64,000 nucleotides of DNA from Burkholderia puraquae (GTDB taxonomy: Bacteria > Pseudomonadota > Gammaproteobacteria > Burkholderiales > Burkholderiaceae), in NCBI RefSeq assembly GCF_002099195.1, contig NZ_NBYX01000022.1:1-64000 (forward strand). The letters are read 5' to 3'. Of the stretch, positions 54,331-63,300 are shown one piece after another (positions within the stretch are counted from its first letter, which is position 1; each line of letters opens with the position of its first letter). The notes under the pieces were generated by a model. The model worked only from the letters and a program-made list of their open reading frames with translations. It searched no databases and was not told where the DNA came from. The position numbers and the translations under genes were made by a program.

Positions 54331-56559
54331 TTGAATCGTCTCGTGCCGCTTCTCCGTGACGCGTGGCTTCGCTGCCGCGCCCGCATCGCACCGTTCGCCG
54401 CCGCCTGCGGCGCGCGCATCCGCGCGCTGGGCGCCGGCGTGCTGCATCGCCTGCGTCATCCGACGCGCCGCGGCGTCGCGCTGACGCTCGCCGCGATACC
54501 GGTGCTGGGGCTGCTGGTACTGCTCGCGTTCGTCCCGTTCACGCCGAGCATCGGCGACATCCGCAAGGCGCGCATCGACCGCCCCGCGCGCGTGCTGTCC
54601 GCCGACGGCCAGCTGATCGCCGAGTTCCGGCCGGTCAACCGCGAATGGGTGCCGCTCAAGCAGATCTCGCCGCACATGGTCGACGCGCTGATCGCGACAG
54701 AGGACCACCGCTTCTACACGCATCACGGCATCGACTTGCGCCGCACGCTCGCGGCCGGGCTGCACACGTTCTCGGGCGATCGCCAGGGCGGCTCGACGAT
54801 CACGCAGCAGCTCGCGCGCAACCTGTATCCGGACGAAGTCGGCCGCGCGCCGACGCTCACGCGCAAGGTGAAGGAGCTGATCACCGCGTTCAAGATCGAG
54901 TCGGTGTACAGCAAGGACGAGATCCTCGAGACCTACCTGAACACGGTGCCGTTCCTGTACAACGCGTACGGCGTCGAGATGGCCGCGCGCACCTACTTCG
55001 GCAAGTCGGCGGACCAGCTCGACATCGCGGAAAGCGCCACGCTCGTCGGGATGCTGAAGGGCAACAGCTACTACAACCCGGTGCTGAATCCGGAGCGCGC
55101 GGTCCAGCGGCGCAACATCGTGCTCGGCCGAATGGCGCAGATGGGCATGCTCACGCCGCAACAGCTCGCGAAACTGCAGCGCCAGCCGCTGCGCGTCGAC
55201 TTCGAGCCGCAGACGGGGCAGCCGGGCCTCGCCCCGCACTTCGCGGTGCAGCTGCGCAAATGGCTGATCGCGTGGGCCGATCGCAACAACTACGATCTCT
55301 ACGCGGACGGCCTCGTCGTGCGCACGACGCTCGACGCACAGTTGCAGGACATCGCGACGCAGGCGCTGACGCGGCAAACCGAACAGTTGCAGGCGATCGC
55401 CGACAGCGCATGGCGCGGGCCGTCCGGCTGCGGGCTGCGCAACGATCTGTTCCGCGGCTTCATCCGCCAGACGCCCGAATATCGCCAGGTTCGCGACGCG
55501 GGCGTTGCCGATGTCCCGGCGCTGAAGCAGCTCGGCGCAAACCGCGCGTTCATGCGCGCGCTGTGCGAGCGCAAGACGCAGGTGCAGGCCGGCTTCGTCG
55601 CGATCGATCCGCGCAACGGCGCGATCCGCGCGTGGGTCGGCAGTCCGGATTTCGGCAGCGAGCCGTTCGATCACGTCTCGCAGGCGCGGCGCCAGCCGGG
55701 CTCGACGTTCAAGCCGTTCGTCTATGGCGCCGCGTTCGCGGACGGCATGCGGCCGGGCGATACGTTCATCGACCGCCCCGTTGCGATCCCGATCGACGGC
55801 CGCGCGGTCTGGCGCCCGACCGACGAGGAGCCGCCGACGGGCGAACCGATGACGCTGCGCGACGCGCTCGCACTGTCACGCAACCGCATCACCGCGCAGG
55901 TGATGCAGCGGGAAGGCGCCGCGAAGGTCGTTCAGCTCGCGCGCGCGATGGGCGTGCGCGACAGCCCGCTCGACGCGGTGCCGTCGCTCGCGCTCGGCAC
56001 GAGCCCCGTCACGCTGAAGGAGATGGTGTCCGCGTACGGCACGATCGCGAACCGCGGCGTGTACGTCGCGCCGCAGATGATCACGCGCATCGAGGATCGC
56101 GACGGCAAGGTGCTCGCCGCCTTCGGCAGCGCGCCGCCCGAACGCGCGCTGCCGGCGGCCGCCGCGCAGACGCTGGTCGACGTGATGCGCGGCGTCGTCG
56201 ATTACGGCACCGGTGCCGACATTCGCTCGCGCTACGGAATTCGGATCGACGTTGCCGGCAAGACCGGCACGACGCAGGACAACACGGACGGCTGGTTCGT
56301 CCTGATGCATCCGCAGCTCGTGGCCGGCGCATGGGTCGGCTTCGACGACGGCAGCGTGACGCTGCGCAGCGACTACTGGGGCGCGGGCGCGCACAGCGCG
56401 CTGCCGATCGTCGGCTCGTTCTACGATGCGGCGCTGCGCGCGCGGGCGATCGATTCGCACGTGCAGTTCTCGCCCGACTTCCGGCCGCGCAGCGCGCCGG
56501 CGCCGAAGCGGCGCGCGCAGCATCCGGGCCTGTTCGACTGGCTGAGGTTCTTCCGCTGA
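54331..56559 (+). CDS. Class A penicillin-binding protein (transglycosylase-transpeptidase)
   Basis: 742 residues from a TTG at 54331. A basic cytoplasmic tail, one membrane helix (~50-72), then a GT51 glycosyltransferase domain: ATEDHRFYTHHGID and GGSTITQQLARNLYPDE. The transpeptidase domain (~430-715) has catalytic STFK in RQPGSTFKPFVYG, SRN in LSRNRIT and KTGTTQ. Polymerises and cross-links peptidoglycan in the periplasm. It resembles the PbpG/1C-like short class A enzymes rather than full PBP1A. The start codon is uncertain because no strong ribosome site is seen. Monocistronic. Confidence 0.9.
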   Translation: MNRLVPLLRDAWLRCRARIAPFAAACGARIRALGAGVLHRLRHPTRRGVALTLAAIPVLGLLVLLAFVPFTPSIGDIRKARIDRPARVLSADGQLIAEFRPVNREWVPLKQISPHMVDALIATEDHRFYTHHGIDLRRTLAAGLHTFSGDRQGGSTITQQLARNLYPDEVGRAPTLTRKVKELITAFKIESVYSKDEILETYLNTVPFLYNAYGVEMAARTYFGKSADQLDIAESATLVGMLKGNSYYNPVLNPERAVQRRNIVLGRMAQMGMLTPQQLAKLQRQPLRVDFEPQTGQPGLAPHFAVQLRKWLIAWADRNNYDLYADGLVVRTTLDAQLQDIATQALTRQTEQLQAIADSAWRGPSGCGLRNDLFRGFIRQTPEYRQVRDAGVADVPALKQLGANRAFMRALCERKTQVQAGFVAIDPRNGAIRAWVGSPDFGSEPFDHVSQARRQPGSTFKPFVYGAAFADGMRPGDTFIDRPVAIPIDGRAVWRPTDEEPPTGEPMTLRDALALSRNRITAQVMQREGAAKVVQLARAMGVRDSPLDAVPSLALGTSPVTLKEMVSAYGTIANRGVYVAPQMITRIEDRDGKVLAAFGSAPPERALPAAAAQTLVDVMRGVVDYGTGADIRSRYGIRIDVAGKTGTTQDNTDGWFVLMHPQLVAGAWVGFDDGSVTLRSDYWGAGAHSALPIVGSFYDAALRARAIDSHVQFSPDFRPRSAPAPKRRAQHPGLFDWLRFFR

Positions 56560-56605
56560 TCGGGGTGCCGGCGGGCCACGCCGGCATGCACGACAGCGGT
56601 CCCGC

Positions 56606-58516
56606 CTACCGAAGCGTCGTGGTCGCGTGCCCGTCCGCGTACAACCATACGGGCACGCCGTCGTCGCGCAATGCGGCGACCGGTTCGTCCATGCTCCAGT
56701 TCTGCGCGACCGCGACACGGCGGACGAACCACGGCATCGGCATCGCGTGTCCGGCGGCGGTGGCGCGATCGTCGTCGAACAGCGCATCGTCGCCGATCCG
56801 CGTGTAACGCGCCGGATGCAGCACGGTGCCGTCCGCGCGCAGCACCGTCGCCCGCACGTCGTTGCCGCCCTCGTCCTGCACGCAGGCCAGCCAGCCGTGA
56901 TCGCCCCCCCAGAACAGGCCGGCCACGTCGTCGTAGCGCCCCTGCACGACTGTCCCGCCTGTCTCGAGATCGCAGATCGCGAGTTGCACCGGCTCGCCCG
57001 GCAGGACGCCGATCGCGTAACGCGTGAACAACTCGCCCGGCACGGCTTCGTCGTCGGGCAACCACGTCAGCGCCCCCATGTTGACGAAGTCGAACGGCGT
57101 CAGCACGCGGCCCTGCCCGTCGACGATCGCGCAACGCCCGTCGTCGCGCCGCACGATATGGCGGATCGCGCCGAGCGCGTCGAGCATCTCCGCCCGCTCA
57201 CCGTCGGTCAGCGGAGCGACTTCCGCGTAATGCGGTTCGACAATCACCCGGCCTTTCGCATCGACGAGGCCGACGTGACCGTTGCGCTGCGCGAGGAAGG
57301 CGCCGCATTCGGACGACCATTCGAGCGCCGTCCACTCGGGCCGTGCGTGCCATTGCCCGTCGCGCCCGATCAGCCCCCACTGCTCGCCTTCGGCTACCGC
57401 CGCGACGGCGCCGTTCACGAATTCGTGCGCGTCGTCGAAGCGCGGCGGAATCGCCCACGCGCCACGCGCATCGACGAAGCCCCAGCGGCCATTCAGGCTC
57501 GCCGACGCGACGCCGCCGGTGAACTCGCCGAAATCGTCGAGCGACGGCTCGAGCGCCCACGCACCGTCCGTGCGCACGAGCCCGAACCGGTCGCCGACGC
57601 GCACGCAGGCGACGTCGCCGCTGAAATCCCACACCGCATCGAACGCCGGTTCGCGCACGATCCTGGCACCGTCGCCCTCACCGTCCCCATCGGCAAGCAG
57701 CAGGCCGACCTTGCCGTCGCGTGCGGCCCACAACAACCGGTCGTCACGCGCGCCACTGGCCCACAGGTTCGTCCACTCGGGCGGCACGATCACGTGCCAC
57801 GCGTCGTCGGTTTCGCGCCGCACGCCCCACAGGCCGTTGCGTCCGCGAAAGCTGAACGTGTCGTGATCGAGCCAGTTGCCGTGCAGTTCGCCGGCGTCGA
57901 ACATCTCGGCGAACGTCACGCGGCGTGGCGGATTCTGGCGCCGGAAATAATGATGCGACACGCCGCCGAACCCAAAGCCCCACGCCCAGTCGCGCCAGTC
58001 GGCGGGCGTGTCGATCTCGAGTACGTCGCGCGCACCGCGCACGTCGCGGAAGTCCATGCAGTTCGCGACGCGCCACCACAGGCGCGTGCAGGCATCGCGT
58101 TCCTCGTCAATGTAGTCGTTCGGATCGCCGTCGTCGAACCATGACAGTTCGTCGAGGTTCGCGGATAGTCGCGGCGCGCCGTGCGCATCGCCGAGCGCGT
58201 CGATCGATTCGCCGAGATGGCGCACGACCGCATCGAACTGGCGCGCAAGCGCCGGATCGTCGCCCGGCAGCGGATACGCGGTGACGAACGCCGCGAGCCG
58301 GCTGATGCGTGCAAGCGCGGCGCGTGCATCGCTCACGAGATTCGGCGTGCCCGCGTCGCCGAACACACGCTGATCGGTAATCGCGTCGCCCGCGCCGCCG
58401 TCGGCGAGCAGCACGCGCCACAGCAGCGGGAAGTGGTTATTGGATTCCGCGAACTCGATCGTTCGCGCGACGTCGCCGTCACCGGCCTGCAGATACAGCC
58501 ATGCTCGATTGCCCAT
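56606..58516 (-). CDS. WG-repeat protein
   Basis: 636 residues from the ATG at 58516, preferred over the one at 58567, because related proteins begin MGNRAWLYL-like. N-terminal ~180 residues form a helical domain (DUF7822-type by resemblance). The rest is a series of WG/beta-hairpin repeats, e.g. GLWGVRRE, FGLVRTDGAWA, WGFVDARGAWAIPP, WGLIGRDGQW and VGLVDAKGRVIVEP, with short strands ~30 residues apart. No signal peptide or catalytic motif. Such proteins are thought to mediate protein contacts; function unknown. No operon partner. Confidence 0.8.
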   Translation of the reverse strand: MGNRAWLYLQAGDGDVARTIEFAESNNHFPLLWRVLLADGGAGDAITDQRVFGDAGTPNLVSDARAALARISRLAAFVTAYPLPGDDPALARQFDAVVRHLGESIDALGDAHGAPRLSANLDELSWFDDGDPNDYIDEERDACTRLWWRVANCMDFRDVRGARDVLEIDTPADWRDWAWGFGFGGVSHHYFRRQNPPRRVTFAEMFDAGELHGNWLDHDTFSFRGRNGLWGVRRETDDAWHVIVPPEWTNLWASGARDDRLLWAARDGKVGLLLADGDGEGDGARIVREPAFDAVWDFSGDVACVRVGDRFGLVRTDGAWALEPSLDDFGEFTGGVASASLNGRWGFVDARGAWAIPPRFDDAHEFVNGAVAAVAEGEQWGLIGRDGQWHARPEWTALEWSSECGAFLAQRNGHVGLVDAKGRVIVEPHYAEVAPLTDGERAEMLDALGAIRHIVRRDDGRCAIVDGQGRVLTPFDFVNMGALTWLPDDEAVPGELFTRYAIGVLPGEPVQLAICDLETGGTVVQGRYDDVAGLFWGGDHGWLACVQDEGGNDVRATVLRADGTVLHPARYTRIGDDALFDDDRATAAGHAMPMPWFVRRVAVAQNWSMDEPVAALRDDGVPVWLYADGHATTTLR

Positions 58517-58693
58517 CGGAAGGGTCGCCCTCGTCTTTATTGTTGCTGTTGTCGTGTCGGCGCTCATTATAGGAGCGCGCGATGACGAAGGCAGTTGCCT
58601 GTACGAAGGCCCCGCGCCGGATGAGTCTGCCCGGACGATGCGGGCCACACGCGCGCCGGTTGAAGCACCGGCCCGCGTACAACGCAGGTGCGC

Positions 58694-59794
58694 TCAGCCT
58701 GCGGCGAGCGTATCTGCCAGCGCATCGAACTCCGGCACCCACGCCGCTCGCCACGCCGCCTTCGTCGCGTCATCGACCCACGCGCCGTCGATCCCGTTCA
58801 GCATGAACTGCCTCAACTCGACCACGGTAAAGCCGAAATGGCTGAACATCAGCTCCCACGCTTCCGAAGGGTTCACCTTGTGCAGCGTCGGATCGTCGGT
58901 GTTCGGATGGATCTTCAACCCGAGCTCCGGCATCTTGCGCATCGGATGCAGTTCGGCCCATTGCGCCGGCGGCAGCGTACGCAGGTAGTACGAATTCGTC
59001 GGCACGACGGTAAACACGATGCCGCGCTCCGCATAGCGCGCGCACAGCTCGGGGTTGTCGACGATCGTATAGCCGTGGTCGACGCGATCCACCTGCAGCA
59101 GATCGACGGCCGTCTCGACGTTGCGCCACGGCATCCCAAACTCGCCCGCATGCGCGGTCGTGCGAAAGCCCGCCGCGCGCGCATGGCGGTAAGCCTTCCA
59201 GAACAGTTCCGGCGGCCGGTCGTTCTCGCGATAGTCGATCCCGAGCCCCGCTACTTCGTCTGCGCGGTTCGCCTTCATCCATTCGACAATCGCCACGGCT
59301 TCGTCCGGATCCTGCTCGCGGTCGATGCTCGGGATCAGGCGCGCGCCGATCCCGAAGTCGCGTGCGGCGTCGCGGATCGCCGTCACGATCGCCGCCTGCG
59401 CATCCGCATATGCGATGCCCGACACACGCACCGTACCCGTAGGATTCCAGAAGAATTCTGCATGCCTGACGTTGTGCGCGGCCGCATCCTCCAGATACTC
59501 GTACGCGATCCGCCGCAGGTCGTCGGGCTGCGTGAGCAGATACTTGTCGAGTGCGCGCAGCACGTGCAGCACGCCGACCGGCTTCTCGCCGCGCGCATAG
59601 AACGCGTCGATCTCCGCGCGCTCGATCGGCGCACCGCTGCGCTCCGCGAGCGCGACGAACGTGTCGTGCCGCACCGCGCCGAGCAGGTGGCAATGCAGCT
59701 CGACCTTCGGCAGCGCGTGGAAGAAGGCCCGGTGAGCCGGCGTGATCTCGATGCCCGTGCGCGCGGCCGGGACGTTACCTGGTGTTGCCTTCAT
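58694..59794 (-). CDS. add: Adenosine deaminase
   Basis: 366 residues with TIM-barrel metal motifs: KVELHCHLLGAV (His-x-His), TTAHAGEFG, VDHGYTIVD and IHPNTDDPT (metal Asp). Converts adenosine to inosine. The chain is somewhat longer than typical bacterial enzymes, with extensions at both ends. The ADAL-like HPNTDDP in place of SLNTDDP should be noted. It is followed upstream in the transcript by an NCS2 purine permease 46 bp away, so adenosine or adenine uptake and deamination are coupled. Confidence 0.87.
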   Translation of the reverse strand: MKATPGNVPAARTGIEITPAHRAFFHALPKVELHCHLLGAVRHDTFVALAERSGAPIERAEIDAFYARGEKPVGVLHVLRALDKYLLTQPDDLRRIAYEYLEDAAAHNVRHAEFFWNPTGTVRVSGIAYADAQAAIVTAIRDAARDFGIGARLIPSIDREQDPDEAVAIVEWMKANRADEVAGLGIDYRENDRPPELFWKAYRHARAAGFRTTAHAGEFGMPWRNVETAVDLLQVDRVDHGYTIVDNPELCARYAERGIVFTVVPTNSYYLRTLPPAQWAELHPMRKMPELGLKIHPNTDDPTLHKVNPSEAWELMFSHFGFTVVELRQFMLNGIDGAWVDDATKAAWRAAWVPEFDALADTLAAG

Positions 59795-59840
59795 TGCAGT
59801 CTCTGTTTGGGTAGTACCGATGCGTCGCGAAAGCCGTCTC

Positions 59841-61190
59841 TCAGTGCGGCTTCACGACGGTCCAGAAGTAGTAGCCGAGCGGAAGCGCGAGCACGACGAG
59901 CCCCCACGACACGTCGCGCCAGCGGCCGGCCAGCAGCTTGACGAGCACGTAGCACAGCAGCCCGCCCGCAATGCCGGTGCCGAAGCTGTTCGACATCAGC
60001 GTAAGCAGCACCATCGACATCACGGGCAGCGCATCGGTGAAGTCGTCGAAATGCGTATGGCGGATCGTCGCGAACATCGACAGCCCGATCAGGATCAGCG
60101 CAGGCGCGGTCGCCTCCTTCGGGATCGCAAGCGCAACCGGCACGAACAGCAGCATCGCGGCGAACAGCACGGCCGCGGCCAGCGACGACAGCCCGCTGCG
60201 GCCGCCGGCCTCGACGCCCGCCGCCGATTCGATCAGCGCGGTCAGCGCGGGAATGCCGAACACGGGCCCGAGCGTCGCCGCGAGCGAATCGACGAGGAAC
60301 GGCCGGTTGATGTTCGGCAGGTTGCCCTGTTCGTCGAGCAGGTTCGCCTTCGCGCCGACCGCGAGCGCGGTACCGAGCGTCGAGAAGAATTCCGCCGCGA
60401 AGAACGCGAACAGGTACGGCGCGGCCGCGAGGCTCAACGCGCTGCCGATGTCCAGCTTGAACGCGATCGGCGCGATGCTGTGCGGCAGCGACACGAACGA
60501 CGCGGGCAGATGCGTGACGCCGAGCGGCACACCGGCCGCCGCCGCGACGAGGATCGCGATCAGGATCGCGCCGGGCACCTTGCGCGCCTGCAGCACGATC
60601 GCGACCCCAAGGCCGATCAGCGCGACGAGCGCGCCCGGCCGCGAGAAATCGCCGAGCGCGAACGCATTGGTCTTCGCGTTCGCCACGACCATCCCCGCAT
60701 TGCGCAGCCCGAGCATCGTGACGAACAGCCCGATCGACGCGCCGAGCCCGAGCTTGATCTGCACCGGAATCAGCCGCACCACGACGCCGCGTGCGCCGAG
60801 AATCGTCAGCAGGAAGAACAGCACGCCCGATACGCATGCGATGCCGAGGCCCGTCTGCCAGCCGACGTGCTCCGTCGTCGCGAGCGTCACGCCGATGATC
60901 ACCGAGCCGCCGATGCCGGGGCCGACGAGGAACGGCAGGTTCGCGTAGAGCCCCATCAGCGTGGTGAACAGCACGAACACGATGATCGTCGCGGTCGTCG
61001 CCGCGCCGCGCTCCATGCCGCCTGTGGCAAGCAGCGACGGGATCACGACGAGCAGGTACGCGGCCGCGAGAAACGACGTGACGCCCGCGATCGTCTCGGT
61101 GCGCACGCTCGTGCCGCGCGCGGCGAGCGCGAAGCGGCGTTCGAGCCAGTTGGCAGGCGCTCGCGCCGGCATCGTGTCAGTCGCTGACAT
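59841..61190 (-). CDS. NCS2-family guanine/hypoxanthine permease
   Basis: 449 residues, about 12-14 membrane helices. AzgA/GhxP-type features: FALAARGTSVRTETIAGVTSF at the start, LVGPGIGGSVIIGV, the FFSTLGTALAVG segment of the substrate site, and SAAGVEAGGRSGLSSL. Proton-driven import of hypoxanthine, guanine or adenine. Precedes the adenosine deaminase gene by 46 bp in the same transcript, so its cargo is fed to purine salvage. A LysR gene diverges from it and may control it. Confidence 0.9.
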   Translation of the reverse strand: MSATDTMPARAPANWLERRFALAARGTSVRTETIAGVTSFLAAAYLLVVIPSLLATGGMERGAATTATIIVFVLFTTLMGLYANLPFLVGPGIGGSVIIGVTLATTEHVGWQTGLGIACVSGVLFFLLTILGARGVVVRLIPVQIKLGLGASIGLFVTMLGLRNAGMVVANAKTNAFALGDFSRPGALVALIGLGVAIVLQARKVPGAILIAILVAAAAGVPLGVTHLPASFVSLPHSIAPIAFKLDIGSALSLAAAPYLFAFFAAEFFSTLGTALAVGAKANLLDEQGNLPNINRPFLVDSLAATLGPVFGIPALTALIESAAGVEAGGRSGLSSLAAAVLFAAMLLFVPVALAIPKEATAPALILIGLSMFATIRHTHFDDFTDALPVMSMVLLTLMSNSFGTGIAGGLLCYVLVKLLAGRWRDVSWGLVVLALPLGYYFWTVVKPH

Positions 61191-61284
61191 GGTGGTTCTC
61201 CTGTGATTCCGAATATTGTCCTGTGCCGATACACGCAGCGCGGTCTTATACTGCCGCGTACCGCATCCCGACCGTTATTGCCCG

Positions 61285-62196
61285 ATGTCGTCCGACCGCT
61301 CGTCGCTGCTGCCCGCACTCACGCTGCGGCAGGTCCAGCACTTCGTCGTGCTCGCCCACGCACGCAGCTTCACGCAGGCCGCGCAGGCGCTGTCGCTCAC
61401 GCAGCCCGCGCTCACCGCGTCGATCCGCCAGATCGAGTTCCTGCTCGGCGGCCGCCTGTTCGCGCGCTCCGCGCACCGGCTTACGCTCACCTCCGCGGGC
61501 GTTGCCGTGCTGCCGCTCGCCGAACGCCTGCTCAACCAGGCGCGCGGTACCTTCGACGACATGACGCGGCTCATCGGCGAACGCATCCAGACCGTGCGCA
61601 TTGCGTTCATCCCGTCGGTCGCCGGCCGCCTGCTGCCCGCGCTCAACGCACTGCGCGATGCGAATCCGACGCTGCGCTTCACGCTCACCGACCTGCCGAA
61701 CAGCGCGCTCGTCGAAGCCGTGCGCGACAGCGTCGCGGATCTCGGCATCGGCGTGCGCGAACCGGACAGCGACGACGGCACGCTGCGCTATCGGCAGCTC
61801 TTCGAGGACGAGATCGTGATCGTCGTGCGGCATGACGATCCGCTCGCCCGCGCGAAGAGCGTCACGTGGGCGAAGCTCGTCGATCGCGAACTCGCCGTGT
61901 TCGTGCGCGGCAGCGTCAGCGAATCGCTGCACCGCACCGGCGGCGCCGAAAAGCTGCGCCTGAACGTCACGTACCGGATGGAATACACGGAGCCGCTCTA
62001 CGCGCTTGCGCGCAACGGCCTCGCGACCGCCGTGCTGCCGAGCCTCTACACGATGCATCTGCACGATCCCGAACTCGTCGCGCTGCGCGTCGACAAGCCG
62101 CGCGTCACGCGCGCGATCTCGCTGATCTCGCTCGCCGGCGACGATCGCGGCCCGCACGTGCGTGCGTGCCGCGAGTGGATTGCAAAGCACATCTGA
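61285..62196 (+). CDS. LysR-family regulator of the purine salvage genes
   Basis: 303 residues from the ATG at 61285. N-terminal helix-turn-helix SFTQAAQALSLTQPALTASIRQIEFLLGG, then LysR substrate domain with RIAFIPSVAGRLLPAL. It is divergent from the NCS2 permease with 94 bp between them, containing TATACT (61247-61252, plus strand) and a short ATTCCGAAT dyad (61206-61214). The divergent permease-deaminase unit is the likely target. Effector unknown. Confidence 0.9.
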   Translation: MSSDRSSLLPALTLRQVQHFVVLAHARSFTQAAQALSLTQPALTASIRQIEFLLGGRLFARSAHRLTLTSAGVAVLPLAERLLNQARGTFDDMTRLIGERIQTVRIAFIPSVAGRLLPALNALRDANPTLRFTLTDLPNSALVEAVRDSVADLGIGVREPDSDDGTLRYRQLFEDEIVIVVRHDDPLARAKSVTWAKLVDRELAVFVRGSVSESLHRTGGAEKLRLNVTYRMEYTEPLYALARNGLATAVLPSLYTMHLHDPELVALRVDKPRVTRAISLISLAGDDRGPHVRACREWIAKHI

Positions 62197-62237
62197 TTGC
62201 GTTCACCGTTCACTGTTCGCCGCGTGGCGGCCCGCGT

Positions 62238-63290
62238 TCAGGGCAGCTTCGCGATGCGCTCGACGAGCGTCGCGTAGAAGCGGTCCGCGTCGACCTCGTT
62301 GATCCACGTCGCGTTCGCCGCGCGGCCGCTGCGCCCGTTCCAGTCGATGACCGTCTCGCCGAGCGTCCACTGCCCGGTCGTCTCGACCATCACGTTCACC
62401 TTGCGTCCACCGAACAGCGTCGGATCGACGAGGTAGCCGACCGCGGTCGGGTCGTACATCGGCGCGTCTTCGACGCCGCGCCGCTTCTTGTTGTATGCGA
62501 GCTCGGCGTCCATGATGTCCGCGACGATCGCGCCGCAGCGATTGCCGAGCGCGCGGAACGGCGCCACGCGTGCCGGCGTGATCGGCGCCTTCACCGCGAC
62601 GTCGCGCGGCAGCACGACGATCGGCACACCGCTGCCGAACACGACTTCGGCCGCCTGCGGATCGACGTAGATGTTGAACTCGGCGGCCGGCGTGATGTTG
62701 CCGCGCTCGAAGAACGCGCCGCCCATCAGCACGATTTCGCGCAACGCGCCGCGAATCTGCGGTGCTTCGACCAGCGCGGTCGCGATGTTCGTCAACGGCC
62801 CGAGCGCGCACAGCGTCACGCTGCCGGGCACCGCGCGGCTCAGCGTATCGACGAGATACGACACAGCATGGCCGGCAGCAAGCGGTGCGCGCGGCTCGTG
62901 CAGTTCGACACCTTCGAGCCCGGTCTTACCATGCACGTTCGCGGCCGTCACGAGGTCGCGCACGAGCGGGCGCGGGCAGCCCGCATAAACGGGCAGCGTC
63001 TTCGTGCGGCCGGCCCAGTCACGGATGATCCGCGCATTGCGTTCGGTCAGGTCGAGCGGCACGTTGCCCGCGACGGCGGTCAGCGCGCGGACGTCGAGCC
63101 GGTCCTGCGCGCCCAGCGCGAACAGGATCGCGATGGCGTCGTCCTGCCCCGGATCGGTATCGATGATCACCGTGCGGCGCGCGGCCTCGCCGCCGGCCGC
63201 GAACGCGCCCGTTTCGGGCAGCAGCGCGGTGCCGGCCAGCGCGGCGGACAGTTTCAGGAAGGTGCGGCGGGATGCGATCGGATGGGTCAT
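62238..63290 (-). CDS. Tat-exported nucleoside hydrolase
   Basis: 350 residues. N-terminal twin-arginine signal (ASRRTFLKLSAALAG, Arg-Arg at 8-9), so periplasmic, unlike the cytoplasmic classical enzymes. The calcium-binding signature DTDPGQDD is at 44-51, followed by VAGNV, ALGPLTNIA and EIVLMGGAFFERGN. It cleaves ribonucleosides into base and ribose outside the inner membrane, after which the NCS2 permease could import the base. The 3' neighbour is a porin 10 bp away, suggesting one transcript. Confidence 0.88.
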   Translation of the reverse strand: MTHPIASRRTFLKLSAALAGTALLPETGAFAAGGEAARRTVIIDTDPGQDDAIAILFALGAQDRLDVRALTAVAGNVPLDLTERNARIIRDWAGRTKTLPVYAGCPRPLVRDLVTAANVHGKTGLEGVELHEPRAPLAAGHAVSYLVDTLSRAVPGSVTLCALGPLTNIATALVEAPQIRGALREIVLMGGAFFERGNITPAAEFNIYVDPQAAEVVFGSGVPIVVLPRDVAVKAPITPARVAPFRALGNRCGAIVADIMDAELAYNKKRRGVEDAPMYDPTAVGYLVDPTLFGGRKVNVMVETTGQWTLGETVIDWNGRSGRAANATWINEVDADRFYATLVERIAKLP

Positions 63291-63300
63291 GGCCGGGTGC